From RGIG3701 sp017403345 (GTDB taxonomy: Bacteria; Planctomycetota; Planctomycetia; Pirellulales; Thermoguttaceae), in the NCBI GenBank assembly GCA_017403345.1, contig JAFQOH010000074.1, positions 1-64,000 of the forward strand: 64,000 nt of DNA, written 5' to 3'. The translations under genes were made by a program, and so were the position numbers. Positions 8,701 through 17,614 of the stretch are shown here, one piece after another (the stretch's first letter is position 1; each line of letters opens with the position of its first letter). The notes beneath the pieces were generated by a model. The model was not told the origin of the DNA, searched no databases, and saw only the letters and a list, made by a program, of their open reading frames with translations.

Positions 8701-10011
8701 CTACATGGAGTAGCCGTAGCGTTCCTGCATTTCGAGCATCCGGAGGCGTTCCTGCTCTTTTTCTTCGAGCGCCTGCAGATGAATGATCTTCAGGATGATC
8801 AGCCCGATCGTGATGGTGTAGAAAACGCTTTCCATTGCGTACAGCGAAACGAACTGAGCGGAACAGCCGTAAGCAACGATGGCTACGAAAACCATTCGCG
8901 CGTAATGGTACATCGCAGGGTCAGGTACTTTGATCCTCTGGAAAATGATCGGAAGCATCCGGAGCGCGGAAGTAAAGAAGAACATCAGGAGGAACAAAAG
9001 CGCTGGGATCCCGGAGTCAACGGCAGCCTGGAACCACGTAGAGTGCGCTTCCAGAAAGATCCCGAATCGGCTTTGCGTATACGATGCCCACTTCGTCACC
9101 CCGACCCCGAAAACGGGTTTCTCCCGCATAACGATAGCGCAGTTCGTCCAGCTTTTCAGTCGCGATTGTGCCGAACCGTCCAGATCTTCCATGTTTGCGA
9201 ATGCCGTAACGAATCGCTTTCGGGGAGTCTCGCCGAACATGGAGATCCCAACGACGAGCGCCAGCGCAAAAATCGTCAGGTTCGTCATCGATTTGGGAAG
9301 GACTAGGAACGTGAAGATGAACGCAAGCACCAACCCCAGCATACCGCCTCGAGACATGGAAAACATGATGACGTGCGCCTGAAGCATCGCCGCCAGAAAC
9401 GCAAGGCCCTTCAGACAGACATTCTTTTCTGCAAGTCCAGTGAAAAACGCCAAGATAGATCCGACGACCATCGACACAGCAAAGAAGTTATTGTCCATCC
9501 CCGCGTATCCGGTCTGCTGCAGACGGTTGAATCCCTGAAGGTAGGACATATTCAACTCAAAAGCAACGAACCCGTTCGCAAAAATGATGACCCAAATGAA
9601 CATTCGGAGGCGTTTCGGCGTGTCGCACAGGGAAAGCGCAATGAGCATCGCCAAAATAAGACGCACGTTCATCAGGTTCTGGACCTGTCCCATCGGTGTC
9701 CAGCCCGTCACGATCGAGGAAATGAAGACCCAAAATGTGTACGCACAGAGACAGGTAAACGGCAGCGTCGCCTTCCCGATATTCAGGTTGCCGAAATGAT
9801 TCAGCGCCCACCCTACGATCAGCGGATACGCCACGATCTCCGAAAAACCGATCCCGGTATTCAAAAACGTCTCGTCCAAAGAGTAGTACCAAAGCGCGTT
9901 GGGGACCAGCACACCGAAGAGAACGTACACGCAGATCCCGATAAACGGCATGAACGGTGAGGCAAAGATACCCAGCACCGTCATCATATAAACAAAAATG
10001 TAGCCTTTCAT
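8701..10011 (-). CDS. O-antigen ligase/polymerase-like membrane protein, exosortase-A-associated type
   Basis: 436 residues with about ten to twelve membrane helices. The large loop has SRGGMLGL and RLKSWTNCAIVMREKPVFGV, followed by EAHSTWFQAAVDSGI, the Wzy/WaaL pattern (conserved Arg and the H-S/W-F-Q segment). The overall sequence fits the putative O-glycosylation ligase found with exosortase-A/PEP-CTERM loci. It would polymerise or ligate lipid-linked glycans at the outer face of the membrane. It is the last gene of a four-gene leftward operon, 78 bp after the glycosyltransferase, and is followed by a terminator. A related Wzy polymerase cannot be ruled out. Confidence 0.8.
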   Translation of the reverse strand: MKGYIFVYMMTVLGIFASPFMPFIGICVYVLFGVLVPNALWYYSLDETFLNTGIGFSEIVAYPLIVGWALNHFGNLNIGKATLPFTCLCAYTFWVFISSIVTGWTPMGQVQNLMNVRLILAMLIALSLCDTPKRLRMFIWVIIFANGFVAFELNMSYLQGFNRLQQTGYAGMDNNFFAVSMVVGSILAFFTGLAEKNVCLKGLAFLAAMLQAHVIMFSMSRGGMLGLVLAFIFTFLVLPKSMTNLTIFALALVVGISMFGETPRKRFVTAFANMEDLDGSAQSRLKSWTNCAIVMREKPVFGVGVTKWASYTQSRFGIFLEAHSTWFQAAVDSGIPALLFLLMFFFTSALRMLPIIFQRIKVPDPAMYHYARMVFVAIVAYGCSAQFVSLYAMESVFYTITIGLIILKIIHLQALEEKEQERLRMLEMQERYGYSM

Positions 10012-10089
10012 GACTTCGATTTCTCCAGTACGATCCGATATTCGGCAAGACGGCTTCTTCCTGCTGCCGCCTTTTGATTTTCCTGATTT

Positions 10090-11358
10090 TTAGGACAGTT
10101 CGTTTTCTGATCCTGATGAGTTTCGCTCGCAGTCCGAGACTTCGCACAGGAACGTCTCCAGCTTTTCCAACTGTACCGACCAGCCGTAGGATGTCTCAAC
10201 CATTCGGCGTCCATTTTCGGAAAGCCTAGAACGCAGCTCTGCATTTTCAAACAGTTCTGAAAGTTTTCCGATCCAGTTTTCGGGAGTCCCGCAGACCAGC
10301 AGATCTTCCGAAGTCCTGCAATGGATCCCTTCCGCAGCTCCCTCCGACGCGATGACCGGCCGCGACATGGAACACGCTTCCAACACTTTGTTTTGAAGCC
10401 CGCGCGCGACCTGAAGCGGAATGACGGCCGCTGCCGCACGTTTAAGATACGGACGCACATCCGGGACCGTGCCAATGAGGTTCATTCCGGGAGTCGTCTC
10501 CGCAAGCTGCTTCAATCCAGGACCAGGCCGACTGCCGACGACGTCAAACTCGCAGGCTGGAAAACGTTTCCGAACTTCCGGAAGCACATTCTTCACGAAC
10601 CACTCGACCCCGTCCGCGTTCGCTCGATAATCAAGCGCGCCAACAAAAACCAGACGCTCCGGTATCTCTGCAACGTCCGCCAATTCCGGAGCCTCCGCAT
10701 TGAAATACTGCGTATCGACCCCGTTCGGAATATCTCGGATCCAAACCTCTTCCGGGATCTTTCCCGCCGCGAAACTTCGGTAAAGCGCCGTCTCTTCCGG
10801 CGTGACGGCCAAGATCCCGGCACAGCATTTTCCAATGCCGATCTCCAGCTTGCGAAGACGCTCGCCTTCCATCTGAAAGACGCACTTTTTCCATCCACGC
10901 GCACGGGCTGCATAGTCGAACCATTTCTGACTGTCAACGTCCACAAGATCCGTAACGACCGGCGTCTGCTCGTTCACCGTCCCGCGGAGCATATCCAGAT
11001 ACTGTACCATGCTGGAACAGAAAACGACGATCCGGTCAAACTTTTCCGTCGAGACCAGATGCCGTAAAGCCGCTTTCAGCTTCCGATCTCCAAAAAGCCC
11101 TTCCGTCATGGTTTTCCCGCACAAAAGGGAAACTCCCGCACGGATCCACCGTCGGCGTTTGCCCCACGGAAAAGCCAACACTCCAGCACACAGTTCGTTC
11201 AGCACTCGATGCGAGTCCTCCGCAGGTTCCTGCTCATAGAGCGTCGCGAGATGCACACTCCCCATCTCCGCGAAGCGTTCCAAAAAATGAAACGACCGGA
11301 TACTGTCTCCGCGATTCGGCGGATGCGGAAAACGATGCGTGATGAAAAGCGTCTTCAT
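10090..11358 (-). CDS. GT4-type glycosyltransferase, XrtA/PEP-CTERM-system associated
   Basis: 422 residues from ATG 11358. The N-terminus MKTLFITHRFPHPPNRGD followed by SIRSFHFLE is diagnostic of the sugar transferase subfamily that travels with exosortase-A exopolysaccharide loci. The GT-B fold is completed by the C-terminal donor site (IPLQVARGLQNKVLEACSM, then ASEGAAEGI). It adds a sugar from a nucleotide-sugar donor to the lipid-linked repeat on the cytoplasmic side. An open frame extends upstream to 11526, but that extension is not family-like; AGAAGG stands before ATG 11358, so I use that start. It lies between the deacetylase and the ligase-like gene. Confidence 0.88.
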   Translation of the reverse strand: MKTLFITHRFPHPPNRGDSIRSFHFLERFAEMGSVHLATLYEQEPAEDSHRVLNELCAGVLAFPWGKRRRWIRAGVSLLCGKTMTEGLFGDRKLKAALRHLVSTEKFDRIVVFCSSMVQYLDMLRGTVNEQTPVVTDLVDVDSQKWFDYAARARGWKKCVFQMEGERLRKLEIGIGKCCAGILAVTPEETALYRSFAAGKIPEEVWIRDIPNGVDTQYFNAEAPELADVAEIPERLVFVGALDYRANADGVEWFVKNVLPEVRKRFPACEFDVVGSRPGPGLKQLAETTPGMNLIGTVPDVRPYLKRAAAAVIPLQVARGLQNKVLEACSMSRPVIASEGAAEGIHCRTSEDLLVCGTPENWIGKLSELFENAELRSRLSENGRRMVETSYGWSVQLEKLETFLCEVSDCERNSSGSENELS

Positions 11359-11470
11359 GTCTGCACCTTCTGAAACGGTTTTTGAGATCCCGGCGGGATC
11401 GGAGACTCCCAATGGAACTTTCCCAACGGTAAGCTTCAGGAAACGAAGATCGCCGTGAAAAGTCCTCTGA

Positions 11471-12349
11471 TCAGGAGTTCTCCTTTTTCTTATTTTCGTA
11501 ATTAATGGACTCGGATAATGTGCCAAAAGAGAAATCGCGTAAAAGTTTGCGCAGTTTCACCAAATTTCTTCCAAGTCCGACCCGATGCCGAAACTGGACG
11601 GCCCGCGAACCGAATGGAAGCCGAGGCTGCTCCGGATCCACTTCCCAGGGATGTACGTAAAAAATGAACGGACGTTTCTCTTTTTGATTGATCTTTCTCA
11701 AAAAATAGCGTGTCAGCGCGTAAGGATAGAGCCGAAAATATCCGCCCCCGGAAACCGGGAGATTCATTGGCCCCAAAGCCGAGGCGGTCGGCGGGAATTC
11801 CCAGATCAGCCCCTCAGACGTCATGCGCTGATGGATCTCACGCGGAGCATCCGGGATCCCGTACCGGTCATGGTAGATCGGAAAAATACTCGAATCGTAC
11901 CGAAATCCCTCTTCCGCCAAAATATCCAGCGCCCAAAGCGACTTCTTGGTGATGGAAAAACTCGGCGCACGGAACGCTTCGACCTTTTGCCCGGTCAGAT
12001 CCTCCAAAATGGCCTTCCCTCGCCGAAGTTCCTCACGAAACGCTTCCGGTTCCATCTCGTAAATGAGAGAGTGCGAGAAACTGTGGAATCCGATCTCATG
12101 CCCCGCGTCGGCAATGGCCCGTACGAGCTCGGGATGCTTTTCTGCCTGCCACCCCAAAATGAAAAATGTGCCGCGCGTCTGCGTTTCCGACATCAGATCT
12201 AGGATCCGCGGCAGACTTTCCATGATCCGCTGTGGGTAATTCTCCCACTCAGAACGCGGAATGGATCTCTCAAAAGCCGAGACCTGATAAAAATCCTCAA
12301 CGTCGACCGTAAAGGCATTCAGAAATTCTGACGGTTTGCTTTTCGCCAT
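11471..12349 (-). CDS. Polysaccharide deacetylase, XrtA/PEP-CTERM locus subfamily
   Basis: 292 residues, NodB-fold carbohydrate esterase family 4. NAFTVDVEDFYQVSAFE near residues 11-27 is the mark of the exosortase-locus subfamily and supplies the DVED catalytic/metal aspartates. RGTFFILGW, HEIGFHSFSH (metal histidines), FRAPSFSI and YVHPWE complete the motif set. It would remove acetyl groups from N-acetyl sugars of the exopolysaccharide. The start ATG 12349 follows GGTGAGAG. It precedes the glycosyltransferase by 112 bp in the same operon. Confidence 0.92.
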   Translation of the reverse strand: MAKSKPSEFLNAFTVDVEDFYQVSAFERSIPRSEWENYPQRIMESLPRILDLMSETQTRGTFFILGWQAEKHPELVRAIADAGHEIGFHSFSHSLIYEMEPEAFREELRRGKAILEDLTGQKVEAFRAPSFSITKKSLWALDILAEEGFRYDSSIFPIYHDRYGIPDAPREIHQRMTSEGLIWEFPPTASALGPMNLPVSGGGYFRLYPYALTRYFLRKINQKEKRPFIFYVHPWEVDPEQPRLPFGSRAVQFRHRVGLGRNLVKLRKLLRDFSFGTLSESINYENKKKENS

Positions 12350-12505
12350 CTCTCACCGTATTTCAGTGTCTATCCAAACAGTCGGCTGCACTTCGGTCCC
12401 TCTTCTGGAAAAGTCCCCGAAATACAGCCGCCTCCGACATGATCCTAAAAAATTCTCTCATCCCGCTGATGCTCAAACGATTCCAGCCGCGCTCGGCTTC
12501 ATCAT

Positions 12506-13483
12506 TCACGAACGCTCGGAAATCTCGGCGTTTTTTGCTTCTTCCATTTCCGAAACATCCGCATTTGCCGACCCCGCCATTCTATCATTTTCAGCTGCCT
12601 CGCGTTCCTGCATCGCGATACCGTCCGTGTAGGTCTTGAACATGGGGTTCGACTCATCCGTACCGTGCCGCATATACTCCGGCACCACGACATCTCGGCG
12701 GATGCCAGTCCAGTTTCTGCAAAAATCGCCCGGCAGGAGACACAAACGCATGAACGTCGTGACGAAGATCTGAATATCGATCTTCAGTGAGCCCGTTTTG
12801 ATATACTCCAAGTCCAGCGTCAGTTTACGGCGTACGCTTTCCAGATCGGAATCGGGCGGAAGATTGATCTGCGCCAACCCCGTGACTCCCGGCGGAATGA
12901 GACTCCGATTGTCGTACCCTGGGATCGCTTTGGAAAGATGGCACGTAAATTCCGGACGTTCCGGACGCGGACCGATCAAGAGCATGTCGCCGTACAGAAC
13001 GTTGAAGATCTGCGGCAGCTCATCCAAATGCGAGGCACGCAGAAGTTTTCCTAATTTCGTGATACGCGGGTCATTCACACTCGTCCAAACCGGACCGGTC
13101 TTCTTTTCGGCGTCCGGGATCATGGAACGAAATTTCATGAGCGTGAAGACTTTCCCATTCTTTCCGACCCGGCGCTGACAGTAAAGGATCGGCCCATCCG
13201 ACGTCAGGAAAAGCAGGACCGTCACGATCGCCATGATCGGCAGTCCAGGAATCAAAAGGAAAAGCGCGACCAGCCGGTCAAACCAGATCCGGTACGTGAA
13301 ATAGGATGACGGCACGATCGGCTCGACCTCAACGGGGCCATCACCGTGCGATGATACAGTCTCCTCCTGAGAAGCGGCTTCCGAATGCAAGGTCTGCATG
13401 AATCGATGCGTCTCACTGTTTTGGAGGATCGCCGTTCCTTTCACCGAAGGTTTTTTTTCAAAATCACTCGTGATCGCGGACAT
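12506..13483 (-). CDS. Priming sugar transferase (undecaprenyl-phosphate sugar phosphotransferase)
   Basis: 325 residues from ATG 13483 (347 if GTG 13549 is used). One hydrophobic helix (LVALFLLIPGLPIMAIVTVL) precedes the catalytic domain of the bacterial sugar transferase family: RVGKNGKVFTLMKFRSM, then LDELPQIFNVLYGDMLLIGP and RPERPEF. It transfers a sugar phosphate to undecaprenyl phosphate and so starts the repeat unit. The N-terminal multi-helix/CoA-binding part of WbaP-like enzymes is missing. The C-terminal 60 residues are charged and low in complexity. Neither start has a good ribosome binding site; a TACAAT-like -10 box overlaps 13540-13550, which argues for the inner ATG. It is the first gene of the exopolysaccharide operon. 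Confidence 0.85.
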   Translation of the reverse strand: MSAITSDFEKKPSVKGTAILQNSETHRFMQTLHSEAASQEETVSSHGDGPVEVEPIVPSSYFTYRIWFDRLVALFLLIPGLPIMAIVTVLLFLTSDGPILYCQRRVGKNGKVFTLMKFRSMIPDAEKKTGPVWTSVNDPRITKLGKLLRASHLDELPQIFNVLYGDMLLIGPRPERPEFTCHLSKAIPGYDNRSLIPPGVTGLAQINLPPDSDLESVRRKLTLDLEYIKTGSLKIDIQIFVTTFMRLCLLPGDFCRNWTGIRRDVVVPEYMRHGTDESNPMFKTYTDGIAMQEREAAENDRMAGSANADVSEMEEAKNAEISERS

Positions 13484-13618
13484 GTTTTTAACCAAAAATG
13501 GAAATTTGTTTTCTTTTGGTACATACAGTCTCCCTGTATATTGTACCACGATACTAAAATCATCGGCATTATTTTTCCGAAAGTTTAGATTTTAACGATT
13601 TTACTAAAAGCCAACGGC

Positions 13619-13673
13619 AAAAAAAGACTTTACGCTTTCAAATCCATTCCGGATCCTGCGTAAAGTCCTGTTT
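13619..13673. terminator. Bidirectional hairpin terminator after the flavodiiron gene
   Basis: GACTTTACGC (13626-13635) pairs with GCGTAAAGTC (13658-13667). The minus-strand side is followed by seven T and the plus-strand side by a TTTTTT run. It ends the flavodiiron transcript and separates it from the exopolysaccharide operon. Confidence 0.85.
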
Positions 13674-13708
13674 TTTCAGTCTTTCAACTTTTTATTTCCG
13701 CTGCCGTC

Positions 13709-14893
13709 TCAGTCTTCCAACGCTTTCAGCGCCAGCTGCCTGCCGCCTTCTTCACAGAGGGCAAGTACTTCCGGAGCGGGACGCCATTTGCATCGGATCC
13801 CCTCCGCCGCCGGAGTCCACTGCATCTTCTCGAACCAGGCGGAGATCTCTTCCACCGCACCTTTTCCCCAGCCGAAAGAACCGAACGCCAGCCCGTACTG
13901 GATCGGGAATCGGAGTCCCTGGAGGTAAGTCATCACCGCTGCCATGGTCGGGGTGGGAAGTGTATTGAGCGTGGCACTCCCCAACGCGCAGCATTTCGCG
14001 TCCATCGCCGCCGTCGAGATCTCGGTGAGCGTGCTTTTCCGCACATGATGCATCTCGCAGGCAACTCCCGGCACAGACAAAACGCCCTCGTAGACCGCTT
14101 TCGCCATGATCTCCGTACTCTCCCACATGGTGTCGTAGAAGATCACGACTTTCTTCTTCGCGGTCTTCGCCGCCCAGCGCTGGTACGCTTCCAAGATGGC
14201 TCCGAGATTTTTCCGCCAGATAACTCCGTGGCTCGGCGCGATCATTTCGATCTCCAGCCCGGCAGCCGCCTGCAGGACGCGCGTTACCTGCGCACCGTAC
14301 GGGTACACGATGTTTGCGTAGTAGATCTTGGCTTCTTCCATCAGGACATCCAGCGGCAGTTCGTCATCAAACCGCTCGCTTGATGCAATGTGCTGTCCGA
14401 AACCGTCCATCGAGAAGAGGAGTTTCTTCTCGCCGACGTACGTGAACATCGAATCGGGCCAGTGGACCATCGGAGTGTGGATGAACGTCAGCGTGTTTTC
14501 GCCGAGGGAGATCGTCTCGCCGTTCGCAACGATCCGGAATTTCCAGCTGCTCGTGTCCGTGTACCCGCTAAGGATCTCGCGGCATTTGGCAGTGCAGACG
14601 ACTTCCGCATTGGGCAGCATCGGCACCACTTGCGCCATTGCGCCCGCATGATCCTGTTCCGCATGATTGCAGATCAGATAGTCGATCTTATCCAGATCCG
14701 TCAGCTGCTGAACGTTTTTCAGGAGCGTATCCGCCGCGGCTTTTTTTACCGTATCGATCAAAACAGTCTTCTGGTCACGGATCAGGTACGCATTGTACGT
14801 TGCACCGCGCTCCGTATTGTAACTGTGAAAATCGCGAATATTCCAGTCAACGAAACCGACCCAGTCAATTCCCGGCAAAAGCTCTGTGTGCAT
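13709..14893 (-). CDS. A-type flavoprotein / flavodiiron protein (FprA-like)
   Basis: 394 residues. The N-terminal beta-lactamase-like domain has the diiron ligands HAEQDH (residues 77-82) and a further histidine in PTMVHWPDSMF-like and SHGVIWR segments; the C-terminal domain, from about 250, is a flavodoxin that binds FMN (IFYDTMWESTEIMAKAVYEG). Such proteins reduce oxygen to water or nitric oxide to nitrous oxide in anaerobes, usually taking electrons from rubredoxin. No rubredoxin domain or gene is next to it. ATG 14893 is preceded by AAAGGAGAG. It lies 139 bp after the desulfoferrodoxin gene on the same strand, so the two probably act together in oxygen defence. Confidence 0.93.
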   Translation of the reverse strand: MHTELLPGIDWVGFVDWNIRDFHSYNTERGATYNAYLIRDQKTVLIDTVKKAAADTLLKNVQQLTDLDKIDYLICNHAEQDHAGAMAQVVPMLPNAEVVCTAKCREILSGYTDTSSWKFRIVANGETISLGENTLTFIHTPMVHWPDSMFTYVGEKKLLFSMDGFGQHIASSERFDDELPLDVLMEEAKIYYANIVYPYGAQVTRVLQAAAGLEIEMIAPSHGVIWRKNLGAILEAYQRWAAKTAKKKVVIFYDTMWESTEIMAKAVYEGVLSVPGVACEMHHVRKSTLTEISTAAMDAKCCALGSATLNTLPTPTMAAVMTYLQGLRFPIQYGLAFGSFGWGKGAVEEISAWFEKMQWTPAAEGIRCKWRPAPEVLALCEEGGRQLALKALED

Positions 14894-15032
14894 TGGATCT
14901 CTCCTTTCAAACGTAAACGTTTAATCATCAAAACAAAACACGAACCGATCGAAATGAAGTGTCGGTATGAAGTCTCCGTTCATTTCATTTCCTGATGTTT
15001 TCAGCGTCATTCAAAACCTGAAATTTCAGAAA

Positions 15033-15425
15033 CTATTTAGCTTCCCAGAGTCCGTGCAGATTGCAATACGCACGCACTGTCGGCTGGATATTGAGCAGGC
15101 AGCCGCTCGGCGGGCAGCTGAATTCCACTTCCGGAAGTTCACCTGGACGCAGATACTTGCGCTGCATCCGGTCCTCGGAATGGATCTCGATGAACCCGAT
15201 GAAATGTTCGTCCGTCATCGGATGCGCAACGGAACCGACGGAAACTTTCACGCCATACTCACCGCGGGAAAGGACCGGAACGTGTTTTTCTCCGGAAGCG
15301 TCCGTCGAATTTTCTTCCAGTTTCTCCATCGGCTTGCCGCAGCAGGTGAGTTTGCCAAAACCGTCATTCAGGGCTTCCACCATGTTTCCGCAGACCGGGC
15401 AACGGTAGATCTCAAATTTTTTCAT
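15033..15425 (-). CDS. dfx: Desulfoferrodoxin (2Fe superoxide reductase)
   Basis: 130 residues. The N-terminal desulforedoxin-like domain has the Fe(SCys)4 centre I ligands Cys9, Cys12, Cys28 and Cys29. The C-terminal domain has the centre II ligands His48, His68, His74, Cys121 and His124 (in AHPMTDEH and CNLHGLW). It reduces superoxide to hydrogen peroxide without making oxygen, which suits anaerobes. I use ATG 15425, which follows AAAGGA by seven bases, instead of the in-frame ATG 15443. A well-formed promoter lies about 55 bp upstream. The flavodiiron gene follows downstream. Confidence 0.96.
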   Translation of the reverse strand: MKKFEIYRCPVCGNMVEALNDGFGKLTCCGKPMEKLEENSTDASGEKHVPVLSRGEYGVKVSVGSVAHPMTDEHFIGFIEIHSEDRMQRKYLRPGELPEVEFSCPPSGCLLNIQPTVRAYCNLHGLWEAK

Positions 15426-15479
15426 TAGATTTTCCTTTCTCATAAAAAAATGGGTTCAAAACTTTCTTTTATTGGTGAT

Positions 15480-15512
15480 ATTTTATACCAAGATCCATTT
15501 TCTGCAAGGGGG
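15480..15512 (-). promoter_or_regulatory. Promoter of the desulfoferrodoxin gene
   Basis: On the minus strand, CCCCC runs directly into TTGCAG (15507-15502), and TAAAAT (15485-15480) follows after 16 bp. The first 17 bases (CCCCCTTGCAGAAAATG) differ at a single position from the tRNA promoter at 50560. Confidence 0.75.
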
Positions 15513-15600
15513 AAAACGTTTTTTTTGCCGATTTTCACTAAAAAAGTTAAAATTTCGTTTCGTTTCCTCCTGCATCCCGGATATTTTCACGATTCCTGCG

Positions 15601-17490
15601 TCAAAGGATGAAGCGCGAGAGATCCTCATCCTGTGTGACGTTTTCCAGTCGGGCGCGAACGTATGCCGCATCGATCTGGACCGTTTTTTCCGCGAGATCC
15701 GGAGCATCAAAACTCAACTCCTCCAGCAGACGCTCTAAGATCGTGTAGAGACGGCGCGCTCCGATGTTCTGCGACGTCTGATTCACCCGCCACGCATACT
15801 CCGCGAGCGCTTCGATGGCGTCCGAAGTAAAATCGGCATGGACTCCTTCTGTTTCGAGGAGTGCCTGGTACTGGCGAATGAGAGCATTTTCCGGCTCTTT
15901 AAGGATCCTGCGGAAATCGTCTTTCGTCAGATCATGCAGTTCGACGCGGATCGGAAACCGTCCCTGAAGTTCCGGCATGAGATCCCCCGGTTTGTTCTGG
16001 TGAAACGCGCCGGCTGCAATGAAAAGAATGTGATCCGTCTTCACGCTGCCGTTTCGAGTTTGGATCGTCGTTCCTTCCACGATCGGCAGCAGATCCCGCT
16101 GGACGCCCTGACGCGAAACATCCGCACCGTGCTGCGAGTTGGAGGCCACGATCTTGTCGATCTCATCCAGGAAAATGATCCCGAAATTCTCGGCAAGCTC
16201 GATCGCGGAGACCTGGAGTTTTTCTTCGTCCAGCATCTGATCGCACTCGGCATCCAAAAGGAGTTTACGTGCCTCGTGTATCGGAAGTCTGCGCCGGATG
16301 CGCTTTTTCGGAAGGATCTTTCCCAAAAGATCTGAAAGTCCATTTTCCATGTCATTTCCGCTGACCTGCATCATCATGATCGGCGGTTTTTGACGTTTTT
16401 GTCCCGGTATCTCGATCTCCCGGTCCTCGAGCAGCCCTGCACGAAGCTGGATCCGAAGCGACTCACGCTCTGCGGCTGCACGCCGTTTCGCTTCCTCTGA
16501 AGCTTGGATCCCCAGCTGACGCAGACTTTCTTCCGTTTCCGCTGGAGTTTCGGTTTCTGCTGGAGTTTCGGTTTCCGCTGGGGTTTCGGTTTCCGCTGGG
16601 GTTTCGGTTTCCGCTGGGGTTTCGGTTTCCGCTGAGGTTTTGGGTTTCGCTGGGGTTTCGGGTTCCGCTGGGGTTTCGGGTTCCGTCTGCGCTTTACCCC
16701 GCAATGCTTCTATGAAACTCGAGTCAAAACTTCCCGAATGTGTGGAAGTTGAGGCCCCCGGAAACATTTCGAGGATCGATTCCCGCAGCTCCTTCGGGAA
16801 ATCTTCCGGAAAATCCACGTGGAAACTCGTGATGACCGCATTTCCGATCTTCGATCCCGTTTTCGAGTCACCGTGTTCCATCCCGCGTTTTTCAGCGCTT
16901 TTGCTCTCCTGCGTACTTCCATCTTCCAAAGTATCCTGGCAGTCCCGGTTCGAGGCGCCTACCGTTTCCGCGTCTTTTTCGCAGAAGCCGCTCTTGAAAA
17001 GGTCTGTTTTCGGCAGTTCCGTAAACTTTTTTTCCGAGAGGGGAACGAGAATGTCGAGGATCCTCTCTTCGACCAGCTTTTCCGCCTCTTTTTTTACCTT
17101 CTCCAGCTCCCGTTCCCGCACGATCTTCAAGGCGTTCTCAACGAGCTCCCGCACCATACTCTCCACATCGCGGCCATAGTATCCGACCTCGGTGTACTTG
17201 GTGGCCTCCACCTTAACGAACGGTGCTTGAGTCAGTCTTGCCAGCCGTCTGGCCAACTCGGTCTTTCCGACGCCCGTGGGTCCGATCATCAAAATGTTTT
17301 TCGGAGAGACCTCCCGGCGAAGTTCTTCCGGCAGCTGCCGTCTTCTCCAGCGATTCCGAACGGCAATGGCGACCGCGCGTTTTGCCTCGGCCTGTCCCAC
17401 GATGTGAGCATCCAGTTCCTGTACGATCTCACGCGGCGTCATTTCTGTCAGATTTGTATTTTCCGCATCATTTTCAGATTCAAATTTCAT
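15601..17490 (-). CDS. hslU: ATP-dependent protease ATPase subunit HslU with a large I-domain insertion
   Basis: 629 residues, against about 440-470 for most HslU. The AAA+ parts are intact: Walker A GPTGVGKT (70-77), Walker B IIFLDEID, sensor and C-terminal domains, and the terminal LSRFIL that docks into HslV. The extra length lies in the I domain, roughly residues 150-370, and includes an acidic ETPAET repeat tract. HslU unfolds substrates and feeds them to HslV. ATG 17490 follows CAGGAGA; an in-frame ATG at 17523 is less likely. It lies 124 bp after hslV in the same operon. The inserted segment should sit at the substrate entry face, so it may change substrate choice. Confidence 0.95.
   Translation of the reverse strand: MKFESENDAENTNLTEMTPREIVQELDAHIVGQAEAKRAVAIAVRNRWRRRQLPEELRREVSPKNILMIGPTGVGKTELARRLARLTQAPFVKVEATKYTEVGYYGRDVESMVRELVENALKIVRERELEKVKKEAEKLVEERILDILVPLSEKKFTELPKTDLFKSGFCEKDAETVGASNRDCQDTLEDGSTQESKSAEKRGMEHGDSKTGSKIGNAVITSFHVDFPEDFPKELRESILEMFPGASTSTHSGSFDSSFIEALRGKAQTEPETPAEPETPAKPKTSAETETPAETETPAETETPAETETPAETETPAETEESLRQLGIQASEEAKRRAAAERESLRIQLRAGLLEDREIEIPGQKRQKPPIMMMQVSGNDMENGLSDLLGKILPKKRIRRRLPIHEARKLLLDAECDQMLDEEKLQVSAIELAENFGIIFLDEIDKIVASNSQHGADVSRQGVQRDLLPIVEGTTIQTRNGSVKTDHILFIAAGAFHQNKPGDLMPELQGRFPIRVELHDLTKDDFRRILKEPENALIRQYQALLETEGVHADFTSDAIEALAEYAWRVNQTSQNIGARRLYTILERLLEELSFDAPDLAEKTVQIDAAYVRARLENVTQDEDLSRFIL
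16531..16690 (-). repeat. 18-bp in-frame minisatellite inside hslU
   Basis: About eight to nine copies of an 18-bp unit encode the hexapeptide ETPAET with small variations (EPETPA, KPKTSA at one end). The central copies are nearly identical on the DNA level, which points to recent slippage. The unit length keeps the frame. Confidence 0.9.
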
Positions 17491-17614
17491 GTGCCTTCTC
17501 TCCTGTTTCTTTTGCTCCAGCATTCCGCCTCATTTCTCTTTTTCCGAAAATCACCATTCCCATCCGTTCCCAAACGGCAAAAAAGGAAACGCAGCATTCC
17601 CGATCCACTTGGCA

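Noticed and set aside
11359..11526. 56-codon N-terminal extension of the XrtA-type glycosyltransferase
   Set aside because: The family starts at MKTLFITHRFPHPPN; the extension reaches into the deacetylase gene and has no ribosome binding site.
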